A stretch of 64,000 bases of DNA, from the NCBI GenBank assembly GCA_963977135.1, contig CAXBNN010000009.1, forward strand, positions 59,992-123,991, read 5' to 3'. Below the pieces are notes generated by a model. It saw only the letters and a list, made by a program, of their open reading frames with translations, was not told the DNA's origin and ran no database searches. Origin of the DNA: UBA2040 sp963977135 (GTDB taxonomy: Bacteria > Bacteroidota > Bacteroidia > Flavobacteriales_D > Crocinitomicaceae). Of this stretch, positions 17,771 to 25,801 are shown one piece after another. A program made the translations under genes and the position numbers. Position 1 is the first letter of the stretch. Each line of letters begins with the position of its first letter.

Positions 17771-18721
17771 ATGGAACATAAATTTAGTCAAGAAGAGTTG
17801 GAAAAAAGATTCCAGGACAAAATTGATAACGATATAAAAATTGAACCAAATGATTGGATGCCTGATGCATACCGTAAAACTTTGGTCCGACAGATTTCTC
17901 AACACGCGCACTCTGAAATAGTAGGAATGTTGCCAGAAGGGAATTGGATTACTCGTGCTCCCAATTTGAGACGAAAGGCTGTTTTACTGGCAAAAGTTCA
18001 AGATGAAGCAGGTCACGGACTGTATTTGTATTCAGCGGTTGAAACTTTAGGTACAGATCGTGAAGAAACTATTGATGATTTGCATTCAGGGAAAGCGAAA
18101 TATTCTTCGATTTTTAATTACCCAACTTTAACATGGGCAGATATGGGCGCAGTTGGTTGGTTAGTTGATGGCGCAGCGATTATGAATCAAGTTCCTTTGT
18201 GCAGATGTTCGTATGGGCCTTATGCAAGAGCAATGGTTCGTGTTTGTAAAGAAGAATCTTTTCACCAACGACAAGGTTTTGAAATTATCGCCAAGTTGGC
18301 TCAAGGAACTCCTGAGCAAAAAGAAATGGCTCAAGATGCATTAAACCGTTTTTGGTGGCCATCTTTGATGATGTTCGGTCCAAATGACGCCGACTCACCA
18401 AATTCACAGCAATCAATGAAATGGAAAATTAAACGTTTTTCTAACGATGAGTTGCGTCAGCAGTTTATTGATGTAACTGTTCCTCAAGCTGAATTAATTG
18501 GCTTAACTGTTCCGGATAAAGATTTGAAATTCAACGAGAAAACAGGTCATTACGAACACGGCGAAATCAATTGGGACGAGTTTTGGGAAGTGGTAAATGG
18601 AAACGGCCCATGTAACGAAGACCGCATCAATACAAGAAGAAAGGCAAAAGAGGATGGTGAATGGGTGAGAGCCGCTGCCAATGCTTTTGCTGAAAAAAGA
18701 AAAATGAAAGTTGCAGTTTAG
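17771..18721 (+). CDS. paaA: Phenylacetyl-CoA 1,2-epoxidase subunit PaaA
   Basis: Catalytic di-iron subunit that epoxidises the ring of phenylacetyl-CoA. About 316 residues. The N-terminus matches the known family from 'Pro-Asn-Asp-Trp-Met-Pro-Asp-Ala-Tyr-Arg-Lys-Thr-Leu' on, followed by 'Gln-His-Ala-His-Ser-Glu-Ile'. Iron-ligand regions are visible: Gln-Asp-Glu-Ala-Gly-His-Gly and Glu-Glu-Ser-Phe-His-Gln. ATG 17771 fits family length and leaves a short leader after the promoter; ATG 17759 (adding Met-Arg-Ala-His) and TTG 17747 are less likely. First gene of a tight paaABCD run. Confidence 0.97.
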   Translation: MEHKFSQEELEKRFQDKIDNDIKIEPNDWMPDAYRKTLVRQISQHAHSEIVGMLPEGNWITRAPNLRRKAVLLAKVQDEAGHGLYLYSAVETLGTDREETIDDLHSGKAKYSSIFNYPTLTWADMGAVGWLVDGAAIMNQVPLCRCSYGPYARAMVRVCKEESFHQRQGFEIIAKLAQGTPEQKEMAQDALNRFWWPSLMMFGPNDADSPNSQQSMKWKIKRFSNDELRQQFIDVTVPQAELIGLTVPDKDLKFNEKTGHYEHGEINWDEFWEVVNGNGPCNEDRINTRRKAKEDGEWVRAAANAFAEKRKMKVAV

Positions 18722-18751
18722 TTTTAATTGAACTGACCTAAAATAAAGAAA

Positions 18752-19039
18752 ATGAGTAAAAACGACTGGCCTCTTTGGGAGGTTTTCATTAGAAGCAAAC
18801 AAGGTTTGAATCACAAGCACGTGGGAAGTTTAAGAGCTTCTGATGCTGAAATGGCAATTGAGAATGCACGTGATGTTTACACTAGACGTTCCGAAGGAAT
18901 TAGTATTTGGGTAATTGAATCGAATAATGTCCACGCATCTGATCCATCGGATATGGATTCTTTGTTCGAACCAGCTCAAACCAAAGTTTATCGTCATCCA
19001 ACATTTTATGATGTTCCAGATGGAATTTCTCACATGTAA
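18752..19039 (+). CDS. paaB: Phenylacetyl-CoA epoxidase subunit PaaB
   Basis: 95-residue subunit of the PaaABCE complex, thought to bridge PaaAC units and help dock the reductase. The N-terminal block 'Trp-Pro-Leu-Trp-Glu-Val-Phe-Ile-Arg' and the 'Gly-Leu-Asn-His-Lys-His-Val-Gly-Ser' motif are typical, as is 'Ala-Arg-Asp-Val-Tyr-Thr-Arg-Arg'. It lies 30 bp after paaA and 9 bp before paaC. No catalytic residues are expected. Confidence 0.96.
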   Translation: MSKNDWPLWEVFIRSKQGLNHKHVGSLRASDAEMAIENARDVYTRRSEGISIWVIESNNVHASDPSDMDSLFEPAQTKVYRHPTFYDVPDGISHM

Positions 19040-19048
19040 TAGAAGAAA

Positions 19049-19801
19049 ATGAAAGAACATTTGTTTGAATATTTACTTCGTTTAGCTGACGATAGTCTGA
19101 TTCTAGGTCACCGCGTTTCTGAATGGTGCGGTCATGGACCAATTTTGGAAGAAGATATCGCCTTGACGAATATTTCACTTGATTTAATTGGTCAAGCCAC
19201 ATCGTTGTTCAAATACGCTGGCGAGGTAGAAGGAAAAGGTCGTAACGAAGACCAATTGGCTTTCCTTCGAATAGATAACGAGTATAGAAACTCACTTTTA
19301 GTGGAACAATTGAATGGAGATTTTGGTGTTACAATTTTGCGCCAATTTTTATTCGATGCATACAGAATGCCTCTTTTTGAAGCTTTGATGAGCTCAAAAG
19401 ATGAACAATTGGCGGCAATAGCTGAGAAATCTCTGAAAGAAACGAAATATCATTACCGTCATTCAGCGGAGTGGGTTATTCGTTTAGGTGATGGAACCGA
19501 TGAATCTCATGAAAGAATTCAAAATGCAGTCAATTCACTCTATCGTTTTAGTAGCGATTTGTTTTTAACCAACGAAGTAGACGAATTACTTGTAAAAGAA
19601 GGTATTGTCCCGGAAATGAAAACGATTCATACCAAATGGTTGGAATCAATTAAGAATGTTTTTGGAGAAGCTACCTTGGAAATTCCAGCAAATAATTGGG
19701 AACAAACTGGTGGACGAATTGGAAGACATTCAGAACATTTGGGACATCTTTTGGCTGAAATGCAATATATGCAGCGCGCTTATCCAAACATGGAATGGTA
19801 A
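19049..19801 (+). CDS. paaC: Phenylacetyl-CoA epoxidase subunit PaaC
   Basis: 250-residue structural partner of PaaA with the same ferritin-like fold but without an active di-iron site. It shows the family's 'Leu-Ala-Asp-Asp-Ser-Leu-Ile-Leu-Gly-His-Arg-Val-Ser-Glu-Trp' opening and 'Gly-Pro-Ile-Leu-Glu-Glu-Asp-Ile-Ala'. Length is normal. The last 7 nt overlap paaD, so translation is probably coupled. Confidence 0.96.
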   Translation: MKEHLFEYLLRLADDSLILGHRVSEWCGHGPILEEDIALTNISLDLIGQATSLFKYAGEVEGKGRNEDQLAFLRIDNEYRNSLLVEQLNGDFGVTILRQFLFDAYRMPLFEALMSSKDEQLAAIAEKSLKETKYHYRHSAEWVIRLGDGTDESHERIQNAVNSLYRFSSDLFLTNEVDELLVKEGIVPEMKTIHTKWLESIKNVFGEATLEIPANNWEQTGGRIGRHSEHLGHLLAEMQYMQRAYPNMEW

Positions 19802-20280
19802 CAGAAAAACAGATTTGGGAATGGTTGGAATCGGTTAATGATCCAGAGGTTCCTGTATTGTCTGTAGTTGATTTGGGAGTTGTGCGCAAAGTCGACATTT
19901 CTGAATCAGGAATAAAAATAACGATTACACCAACTTATAGCGGTTGCCCTGCGATGCAAGTTATCGAAGAAGATATTCGAAGAGCATTATTGCAAGAAGG
20001 ACTTTCAAATCTGACGATTGAAACAGTTCTTTCTCCAGCTTGGACAACCGATTGGCTGAGTGAAAATGGTAAAAGAAAACTAAAAGAATACGGAATTGCT
20101 CCACCTGAAAATGAGGTTGATAAAAGTTTACTATTCAGCAAACCACTGATTGTTCCTTGTCCAAAATGTGGCTCCCGAGAAACGAAAATGGTGAGTGAAT
20201 TTGGGAGTACAGCTTGTAAAGCACATTATCAATGTCTTAGTTGTCAGGAGCCTTTCGACTATTTTAAGTGTTTGCGTTAA
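19795..20280 (+). CDS. paaD: PaaD, MIP18-type protein needed for epoxidase maturation
   Basis: 161 residues. The N-terminal DUF59/MIP18 domain has Asp-Pro-Glu-Val-Pro at 16-20 and Ser-Gly-Cys-Pro at 49-52. The C-terminal zinc ribbon has Cys122-x2-Cys125 and Cys147-x2-Cys150, with extra Cys141 and Cys159. PaaD is thought to help iron or Fe-S loading of the epoxidase rather than catalysis. Last gene of the plus-strand run; the next gene belongs elsewhere. The usual paaE does not follow here; it sits on the other strand. Confidence 0.94.
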   Translation: MVTEKQIWEWLESVNDPEVPVLSVVDLGVVRKVDISESGIKITITPTYSGCPAMQVIEEDIRRALLQEGLSNLTIETVLSPAWTTDWLSENGKRKLKEYGIAPPENEVDKSLLFSKPLIVPCPKCGSRETKMVSEFGSTACKAHYQCLSCQEPFDYFKCLR

Positions 20281-20389
20281 ATACTTTATTTTAATACAAG
20301 TGTAACTTTTTGGGCCTTAAAATCCTTTAATAGATGTAGAGATGTACTTTCAATCAAAAAGTTTACTTTTACATCCCAACAAAAAAACA

Positions 20390-20707
20390 ATGGAAAATCA
20401 AAACGAGAATCAGAATCAAGTTAATATAGAATTAAGCGAAGAAGTAGCATTAGGAGTATATTCCAATTTGGCAATTATTACGCATTCACCTGCGGAAATC
20501 ATCAGTGATTTTGTTCAGTTGATGCCAGGTATGCCAAAAGGAAAAGTTCGTTCACGAGTTATAATGACTCCGCAAAATGCAAAACGTTACATGCATGCTT
20601 TGATGGAAAACATTCAAAAATATGAGCAAACGTTTGGTACTATTCAAGAAAATGAAGGTCAAACAATGCCACCAATGAATTTTGGGCCGCCAACAACGCA
20701 AGCTTAA
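20390..20707 (+). CDS. DUF3467-family protein
   Basis: About 105 residues, acidic and Gln/Asn-rich at the start. It matches DUF3467: 'Tyr-Ser-Asn-Leu-Ala-Ile-Ile-Thr-His-Ser-Pro' (Val/Ser-His-Ser variants in the family), 'Glu-Ile-Ile-Ser-Asp-Phe', 'Pro-Lys-Gly-Lys-Val-Arg-Ser-Arg-Val' and 'Met-Thr-Pro-Gln-Asn-Ala-Lys-Arg'. The function of the family is unknown; it is widespread in Bacteroidota. The 48-nt open stretch upstream (from ATG 20342) is probably leader, since DUF3467 proteins start close to an acidic run. Confidence 0.85.
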   Translation: MENQNENQNQVNIELSEEVALGVYSNLAIITHSPAEIISDFVQLMPGMPKGKVRSRVIMTPQNAKRYMHALMENIQKYEQTFGTIQENEGQTMPPMNFGPPTTQA

Positions 20708-20759
20708 AATACTACTACGAAAAAAATTATCCGTTAATTTATTATAAGAATATAGCATT

Positions 20760-21170
20760 ATGAAAAAGTTATTTATAGCATTATTAGTTTTGGCAGCATT
20801 TGCTCCAGGATGTAAAAAGAAATCATCACCTAAAAAAATCGATCGATTGATTATGGGTGAAACATGGAGACTAGAAAAATTTATTGACAGCAATGCTAAC
20901 CTTACTTTAAATTACACGAATTACACGTTTCAGTTTACAAAGGAGAAATTGTTTGCTATTGTAATGCCTGATTCTTCTTTCGTCGGTTCTTGGGATCGAC
21001 TTGAAGATAAAAATCCTGCAATATTAATTTTGAATACGCCAAATGCAGGCCCAACTAGAAAGCTTGGTGACGATTGGAATGTAATTTTCTTATCGAAAGA
21101 CGAGTTTCGTTTAGAAAGATTAAATGGCAAAGGTAGTGAGGCTGATGAATGTATTTTTAGAAAGATTTAA
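20760..21170 (+). CDS. Small putative lipoprotein, function unknown
   Basis: 136 residues. The signal sequence ends Ala-Phe-Ala-Pro-Gly-Cys18, an imperfect lipobox (Pro at -2), followed by a run of Lys and Ser. The remainder resembles a small lipocalin-like beta barrel: 'Trp-Arg-Leu-Glu-Lys-Phe' first strand, 'Tyr-Thr-Phe-Gln-Phe' and 'Gly-Ser-Trp' strands, and a late 'Arg-Leu-Glu-Arg' strand. No active-site residues are evident. It is followed by a strong terminator. Predicted to be membrane-attached; the role is unknown. Confidence 0.7.
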   Translation: MKKLFIALLVLAAFAPGCKKKSSPKKIDRLIMGETWRLEKFIDSNANLTLNYTNYTFQFTKEKLFAIVMPDSSFVGSWDRLEDKNPAILILNTPNAGPTRKLGDDWNVIFLSKDEFRLERLNGKGSEADECIFRKI

Positions 21171-21193
21171 ATTTTGCTCAATAAAAATATAGG

Positions 21194-21225
21194 AAGCGTC
21201 TAGGTTGAACTTAGACGCTTTTTTT
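21194..21225 (+). terminator. Strong rho-independent terminator
   Basis: Arms AAGCGTCTA (21194-21202) and TAGACGCTT (21212-21220) with a 9-nt loop and a run of seven T. It ends the lipoprotein transcript. Confidence 0.9.
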
Positions 21226-21397
21226 ATAGACTATAATTTATAAATTTTAAGTTGATTCTGTTCAGATTTTTATTTTCAGTTGACTTAACAATTGTCCTCG
21301 CTAAATCAATCTGGTCTTTATAAAGTGGAAAGAATCCTTTCCGTTTCTGAAAAATCAAATTTGCTTTTTGGCCTTCCTCTTCTGAAATAATTAAATT
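21224..21397 (-). pseudogene. Possible remnant of an unidentified coding sequence
   Basis: A 57-codon open stretch on minus with no ATG and a stop immediately upstream. Its translation looks protein-like (mixed charged/hydrophobic, 'Lys-Gly-Phe-Phe-Pro-Leu-Tyr-Lys'), and it ends at a TAA touching the terminator at 21194-21225. I do not recognise the family. It lies just behind the methyltransferase fragment, so the whole 21.2-21.6 kb stretch looks like decaying genes. Chance openness cannot be excluded at this size. Confidence 0.35.
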
Positions 21398-21412
21398 TTA
21401 ATATTTCGCTTT

Positions 21413-21634
21413 TCAAATGTTGGAATTACTTTTTCTAAATGAACAAAAAATGAAGTTTTGTTTCGTTTCGAATGGAGTCAAATGGTCTTCAATCTTTAAA
21501 TCCAATAAAATGAAATAGTTTTCAAAAATTTTAGGGATTGTTTTATTATTGTATTGTTTAATATCTAAACCACTGCACTTCAATGGGCCATTATCCGAAA
21601 AAGTTCCAATAACCATGTTTTTATTTTTGCTCGT
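21413..21634 (-). pseudogene. C-terminal fragment of a class I SAM-dependent methyltransferase
   Basis: About 70 codons on minus matching the end of ~200-residue SAM methyltransferases of Bacteroidota: 'Ile-Gly-Thr-Phe-Ser-Asp-Asn-Gly-Pro', 'Lys-Cys-Ser-Gly-Leu', and 'Glu-Asp-His-Leu-Thr-Pro-Phe-Glu-Thr-Lys-Gln-Asn-Phe'. The homologous frame extends a few codons above the ATG at 21616 and then meets TGA. The Rossmann half with the SAM site is absent, because the M23 peptidase gene ends just upstream. This is therefore a truncated, non-functional remnant. The 474-bp gap between the lipoprotein and peptidase genes otherwise holds only the terminator and the stretch at 21224-21397. Confidence 0.7.
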
Positions 21635-21644
21635 TCAAAATTTA

Positions 21645-23330
21645 CTATTTTAAAACAATGTTGAATGTTTCCGTTCTTTTATTTCCCGCAAGATCTGTAG
21701 CGGTTACAATAAGTTCATGAGGACCTAATTCTAGGTCATTCAATTCATAGGATGCATAGTCACCTTTGGATTCATAATCCAATACTTGCCATTTCCCATC
21801 AACTTCTAATCCATAATTCACCAATCCGGTTTGATAGTCACCAATTCCCCAAATGAGACGTTTTGTTTTAGATTTATAAATCGTTTCCTTGACATTTCGA
21901 CCAACAATATTAGGTGCTTTATCATCAATCTGCACGGCCATTTCACCAAACCTTTTTGATTTGGCTTCGAGCCAGCCATTTGCATATTCAGTTTCTAATG
22001 CTGACCAATTTGCTCCATTCTTTACGCCGATATATTGTTGTTTTATCGGATAATCAGTTCTTGGTTTTAATCGAACCGTAAAAGCTTCCTGAACAGGCCA
22101 AACATCTGATTTGAAGATAACCGACGTTCCGTTCCAACTAACTTCTTTTGGAATAGGCTCGTAAGTGCAGCCAGCTGGGGCTTCTATAATTGCATCCTTA
22201 AAATCTATTTTCCAAGCTTCGTTCGGATTTAGGTAAGTTGGGTCAAATAGCTTACTTGGAAGGAGATTTATTTCGCCATCAGAAATGTTTAATGTGAATG
22301 TAGTAGTCGAGGTATTGCCAGCTTGATCATAGGCATCGTATTGTATATTGTAGGATGTATTTGGTTTGATGAAAAGAATGCCTTTTGATTTTTTTTGATA
22401 AATGGTTAACGGATTCATTTCTGTATGAAATGCTTTATGGTATTTTCTTCCGCCACGAAAAGCTTGGTAATCCGTGTAAGCATTAAGATAACGTGTATGT
22501 TCAAAAGCCACTCGATTTAACTCTTGAGCCATTAAGGTGTCCCCATTTACAATCACTCGAGAACCATAAAGTCCGCAAGAGTTCGAAGCTCCATCGAATT
22601 TATCTATTGCATTTATTGCGAATCCCAGTCCTCCTTTTTGTGAACAAAAATTGGAAGGAAGAGTAACAGTTCCATTTCCTAAGGTGTTATTATTAATGGA
22701 CCATTCTTGTGTTTTCCCTTCTTTCATATAGCCATATTCATCAAGCGCGTAGGCTTTAATGGTATAAGCACTTGGCGCTTTCGTATCGGCAATTTTAAAA
22801 CCGAATAAAAGTGGATTTAAGGCTTCTTCGGTATATGTGTCACGTATTTCGAAGTGTAGGTGAGGACCTTGAGAAGCGCCTGAATTTCCAGATAACGCAA
22901 AAACTTCTCCTCTTTCTAAAGGAACCTCATTCGGTTGAAAATATATATCCGCTTCCGAATTTTGCGTTTTCATTTGTAATTCTTTGACACGTTTATCTAA
23001 TTTTCCTGTCAATCGTTGACAATGCGCATAGACGCTTGTAATGCCACCTGGATGATTAATATAGACAACTGTACCATAACCATAGGGAGACACATTTACC
23101 CGCGAAACATAACCTTTGTCAATAGAATGTAAAGTCAACCCCTCTCTTGCTTCAGTTTTAAAATCCAAGCCCATATGAAAGTGATTTGATCGCAATTCTC
23201 CAAAATTTGCAGAGAGAACCAAAGGTATATTTAGTGGTGGATGGAAAGATTCTGAACGTTCATTTGTTCCCAAAACAAAATGGAACCATTGCGTCACAAA
23301 AATTAAAACAAAATAAAGGGGTGCAATCAT
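21645..23330 (-). CDS. M23-family metallopeptidase (LytM-like), exported
   Basis: 561 residues; peptidoglycan endopeptidase family. A short hydrophobic N-terminus (~1-20) is followed by the LytM domain (~30-165). Zinc and catalytic residues: His52 and Asp56 (His-x3-Asp), His103, and His157-Leu-His159 in 'Gly-Pro-His-Leu-His-Phe-Glu'. About 390 further residues form Ig-like beta domains ('Asp-Lys-Ala-Pro-Asn-Ile-Val' and a terminal 'Ala-Thr-Asp-Leu-Ala-Gly-Asn'). No sorting tail is seen. All catalytic residues are kept, so it is probably active in cell-wall remodelling. Adjacent genes on the other strand include zapA, fitting an envelope role. A -7 element sits only 4 nt before the ATG. Confidence 0.88.
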   Translation of the reverse strand: MIAPLYFVLIFVTQWFHFVLGTNERSESFHPPLNIPLVLSANFGELRSNHFHMGLDFKTEAREGLTLHSIDKGYVSRVNVSPYGYGTVVYINHPGGITSVYAHCQRLTGKLDKRVKELQMKTQNSEADIYFQPNEVPLERGEVFALSGNSGASQGPHLHFEIRDTYTEEALNPLLFGFKIADTKAPSAYTIKAYALDEYGYMKEGKTQEWSINNNTLGNGTVTLPSNFCSQKGGLGFAINAIDKFDGASNSCGLYGSRVIVNGDTLMAQELNRVAFEHTRYLNAYTDYQAFRGGRKYHKAFHTEMNPLTIYQKKSKGILFIKPNTSYNIQYDAYDQAGNTSTTTFTLNISDGEINLLPSKLFDPTYLNPNEAWKIDFKDAIIEAPAGCTYEPIPKEVSWNGTSVIFKSDVWPVQEAFTVRLKPRTDYPIKQQYIGVKNGANWSALETEYANGWLEAKSKRFGEMAVQIDDKAPNIVGRNVKETIYKSKTKRLIWGIGDYQTGLVNYGLEVDGKWQVLDYESKGDYASYELNDLELGPHELIVTATDLAGNKRTETFNIVLK

Positions 23331-23334
23331 GTCT

Positions 23335-23342
23335 CAAAAGTA
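23335..23342 (-). promoter_or_regulatory. TAnnTTTG element directly before the M23 peptidase gene
   Basis: TACTTTTG on minus, an exact -7 consensus, but its G is only 4 nt from the ATG and no -33 TTG is at normal distance. If used, the message would be leaderless or would start downstream. Confidence 0.3.
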
Positions 23343-23382
23343 GTTTTTTGAAAAAAAAGTAACGAATTATCCACAACAAATC

Positions 23383-23413
23383 TTGTCATTATTCGTTCAC
23401 AATGCTACTTTTG
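23383..23413 (+). promoter_or_regulatory. Putative promoter of the coiled-coil/zapA/rny genes
   Basis: TTG at 23383-23385, a 20-nt spacer, and TACTTTTG at 23406-23413. Predicted start near 23420, 11 nt before the ATG. Both elements match consensus. Confidence 0.6.
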
Positions 23414-23430
23414 TATAAAGTCTAAACTAA

Positions 23431-23742
23431 ATGACAGAAAGTATTCAACGTAAAATTCAAGAAATAAGCGGTAAGATGAAAATCTTGCATTCGCATTTGT
23501 TGGAAGAAAGAGCGAAGAATGCGAAACTAGAGTCTGATTTAGAGTCGTTGAAAATGAGTCTTCAAGAAAAGAATGAAGAATTAGCGACAAAAAATCAACA
23601 GCTTAGTGAAAAAGAAAGTCAATTGGTTCAGATGAATGAACAAAACACAGTTTCAATGCCCGAGGAAAGTTTGAATCGGTCGCATGAAATTGATGAATTG
23701 GTAAAGGAAATAGAATACTGCATAGGTCAGTTAAGAAAATAA
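23431..23742 (+). CDS. Small coiled-coil protein, likely ZapA partner
   Basis: 103 residues, nearly all predicted coiled coil (~3-75; repeating Glu/Lys/Leu heptads such as 'Leu-Glu-Ser-Asp-Leu-Glu-Ser-Leu-Lys'), then a short linker and a terminal helix. No enzyme motif. It lies 3 bp before zapA. In other phyla ZapA has small coiled-coil partners (ZapB; ZauP in Caulobacter), so a division-ring role is a fair inference but the sequence alone does not prove homology. Confidence 0.72.
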   Translation: MTESIQRKIQEISGKMKILHSHLLEERAKNAKLESDLESLKMSLQEKNEELATKNQQLSEKESQLVQMNEQNTVSMPEESLNRSHEIDELVKEIEYCIGQLRK

Positions 23743-23745
23743 GCA

Positions 23746-24042
23746 ATGGAGAAAAAGTCCTTATCATTAGTTGTTGCAGGGAGAACTTACCCGCTTACGG
23801 TCTCAGAAGGAGAGCAAGAGCGAGTTCTTAGTGCAGCCGAGGATATCAACAAAGCGATTCAAATTCTTAAAGAAAACTACGCAGTTAAAGATATGCAAGA
23901 CTTATTGGCTATGGCGGCGTTGCAAATGGCAACAAAAGCTCGTTCAGGTCATACAGTTTCAACACCTTCTGCAAGTGCAGATTACAGTGCTATTGAGAAG
24001 TCATTAGATGCTCTTAGTGCTGAATTGGATGAGTTGAAATAA
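23746..24042 (+). CDS. zapA: Cell division protein ZapA
   Basis: 98-residue FtsZ-associated protein that bundles FtsZ filaments. The N-terminal ZapA fold has 'Val-Val-Ala-Gly-Arg-Thr-Tyr-Pro-Leu-Thr-Val' and 'Glu-Glu-Gln-Glu/Glu-Arg-Val-Leu-Ser-Ala-Ala-Glu'-like spacing; 'Leu-Leu-Ala-Met-Ala-Ala-Leu-Gln' leads into the C-terminal helix. It sits between the coiled-coil gene and rny. The 53-bp gap to rny is too short for the 6S RNA often found beside zapA in other bacteria. Confidence 0.93.
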   Translation: MEKKSLSLVVAGRTYPLTVSEGEQERVLSAAEDINKAIQILKENYAVKDMQDLLAMAALQMATKARSGHTVSTPSASADYSAIEKSLDALSAELDELK

Positions 24043-24095
24043 TTTCCTTCCTTTCATTGCTGTGTTTTGTTCGAAATGAATAAAATGTAAGAATA

Positions 24096-25628
24096 ATGAG
24101 TTTAATTACTGGATTAATAATTGGAGTGGTTGCCGGTGGCGCAGGAGCAGTGGTTGCTTCAAAAGCACTTCAAAAAGGAAAAGCATCACAAATATTAAAG
24201 GCAGCTGAATTGGAAGGAGAATCCCTGAAAAAGGAAAAAATTCTTCAAGCAAAAGAACGCTTTTTAAAACTGAAAGAAGAACACGAAACGAATGTTAAAG
24301 ATCGTGAGCGAAAACTTCAGTCTAACGAAGATAGAGCGAAGCAAAAAGAGAAAACTTTATCCCAAAAAATTGAAGAGGCAGCCCGACAAGAGAAGGACTA
24401 TAAGAAAAAACAAGAGGTGCTTGATAGCAAAATTGAAATTGCTGAATTGAAGCATCAGGAGTTAGATAAAGTTCAACAAAAGCGCGTTTTGGAATTATCC
24501 AAATTAAGCGGAATGAGTCAGGAGGATGCTAAGAACATGATGATGGAAGCGATGAAAGATGAGGCTCGAACGAGCGCTATGTCGCATATCAAAGAAATCA
24601 TGGAAGAAGCAAACATGAACGCAACGAAAGAAGCGAAGAAGATAGTTATACAAGCTATTCAACGTGTGGCTCAAGAACAAACAGTTGAGAATGCAGTTTC
24701 AATTTTCAATATCGAAAATGATGATGTGAAAGGTCGTATCATTGGTCGTGAGGGTAGAAACATACGTGCTTTGGAAGCTGCAACTGGAGTTGAGATTGTA
24801 GTAGATGATACTCCTGAAGCAATTATTCTTTCTTGTTTCGACCCGGTTCGTAGAGAAATAGCACGTTTATCACTTCACCAATTGGTTTCTGATGGTCGTA
24901 TTCACCCAGCAAGAATTGAAGAAGTTGTTGCGAAAACGAAAAAACAATTAGAAGAAGAAATTGCAGAAACAGGTAAACGTACTTGCATAGATTTAGGAAT
25001 TCATGGTTTGCATCCTGAATTAACGAGAATGGTTGGTAGAATGAAATACCGTTCTTCTTATGGTCAAAACCTATTGCAACACTCCCGTGAAGTAGCAAAT
25101 ATGTGTGCAATTATGGCAGCTGAATTAGGCTTAAATGTAAAAATTGCAAAACGAGCAGGATTACTTCATGATATTGGTAAAGTTCCAGATGACGAACCAG
25201 AATTACCTCATGCTATCTTAGGAATGAAAATTGCAGAAAAATTTGGAGAAAAACCAGAAGTCTTGAATGCAATCGGAGCTCACCATGATGAAATCGAAAT
25301 GACAAGCATGATTTCTCCTATTATTCAAATTTGTGACTCTATTTCAGGGGCGCGACCAGGAGCAAGAAGAGAAATTGTTGAATCATACATTAAAAGAATT
25401 AAGGAATTAGAAAGTTTAGCTCTGGCTTACGATGGCGTTAGTAGTGCATTTGCCCTTCAAGCAGGACGTGAATTACGCGTTATGGTAGAAAGTGAGCAAG
25501 TAACTGATTTAAAAGCAGACGAACTCTCATTTGCTATTTCACAACAAATTCAAACTGAAATGACTTACCCTGGACAAGTTAAGGTGACAGTTATTCGTGA
25601 GAAGCGAGCAGTGAATTATGCTAAATAA
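24096..25628 (+). CDS. rny: Ribonuclease Y
   Basis: Membrane-bound endoribonuclease that starts mRNA decay, 510 residues. N-terminal transmembrane helix (3-25, Gly/Ala/Val-rich), a long charged coiled coil (~30-190), a KH domain with 'Gly-Arg-Ile-Ile-Gly-Arg-Glu-Gly-Arg-Asn-Ile-Arg', and an HD domain with His-Ser-Arg-Glu-Val and Leu-Leu-His-Asp-Ile-Gly-Lys, then His-His-Asp-Glu. Length is normal. Likely cotranscribed with zapA and followed by a terminator. Confidence 0.98.
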   Translation: MSLITGLIIGVVAGGAGAVVASKALQKGKASQILKAAELEGESLKKEKILQAKERFLKLKEEHETNVKDRERKLQSNEDRAKQKEKTLSQKIEEAARQEKDYKKKQEVLDSKIEIAELKHQELDKVQQKRVLELSKLSGMSQEDAKNMMMEAMKDEARTSAMSHIKEIMEEANMNATKEAKKIVIQAIQRVAQEQTVENAVSIFNIENDDVKGRIIGREGRNIRALEAATGVEIVVDDTPEAIILSCFDPVRREIARLSLHQLVSDGRIHPARIEEVVAKTKKQLEEEIAETGKRTCIDLGIHGLHPELTRMVGRMKYRSSYGQNLLQHSREVANMCAIMAAELGLNVKIAKRAGLLHDIGKVPDDEPELPHAILGMKIAEKFGEKPEVLNAIGAHHDEIEMTSMISPIIQICDSISGARPGARREIVESYIKRIKELESLALAYDGVSSAFALQAGRELRVMVESEQVTDLKADELSFAISQQIQTEMTYPGQVKVTVIREKRAVNYAK

Positions 25629-25652
25629 GAAAATATAAAATTGAATTAGATA

Positions 25653-25684
25653 AAAGAGGTTTCGTAATAGAAGCCTCTTTTTTT
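25653..25684 (+). terminator. Terminator after rny
   Basis: Arms AAAGAGGTTTC and GAAGCCTCTTT (one G-U pair) with a 6-nt loop, within 25653-25680, followed by T residues. Confidence 0.88.
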
Positions 25685-25801
25685 GATTAGATTTGATTCA
25701 AGATAGTGGTTTCCGTTTTTTTAGGAAGCTTTTTTATCTTCGTTGAAATTATCCTAAGGTTAAAAATGACCAATGGTAAAATAAATGAAATATAACTTTT
25801 G

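Noticed and set aside
18503..19202. Minus-strand frames across paaA-paaB-paaC
   Set aside because: Fully covered by three confident genes on plus; no own signals.
24043..24095. Possible 6S RNA between zapA and rny
   Set aside because: 6S RNA is often next to zapA, but only 53 bp are available and no long hairpin is seen.
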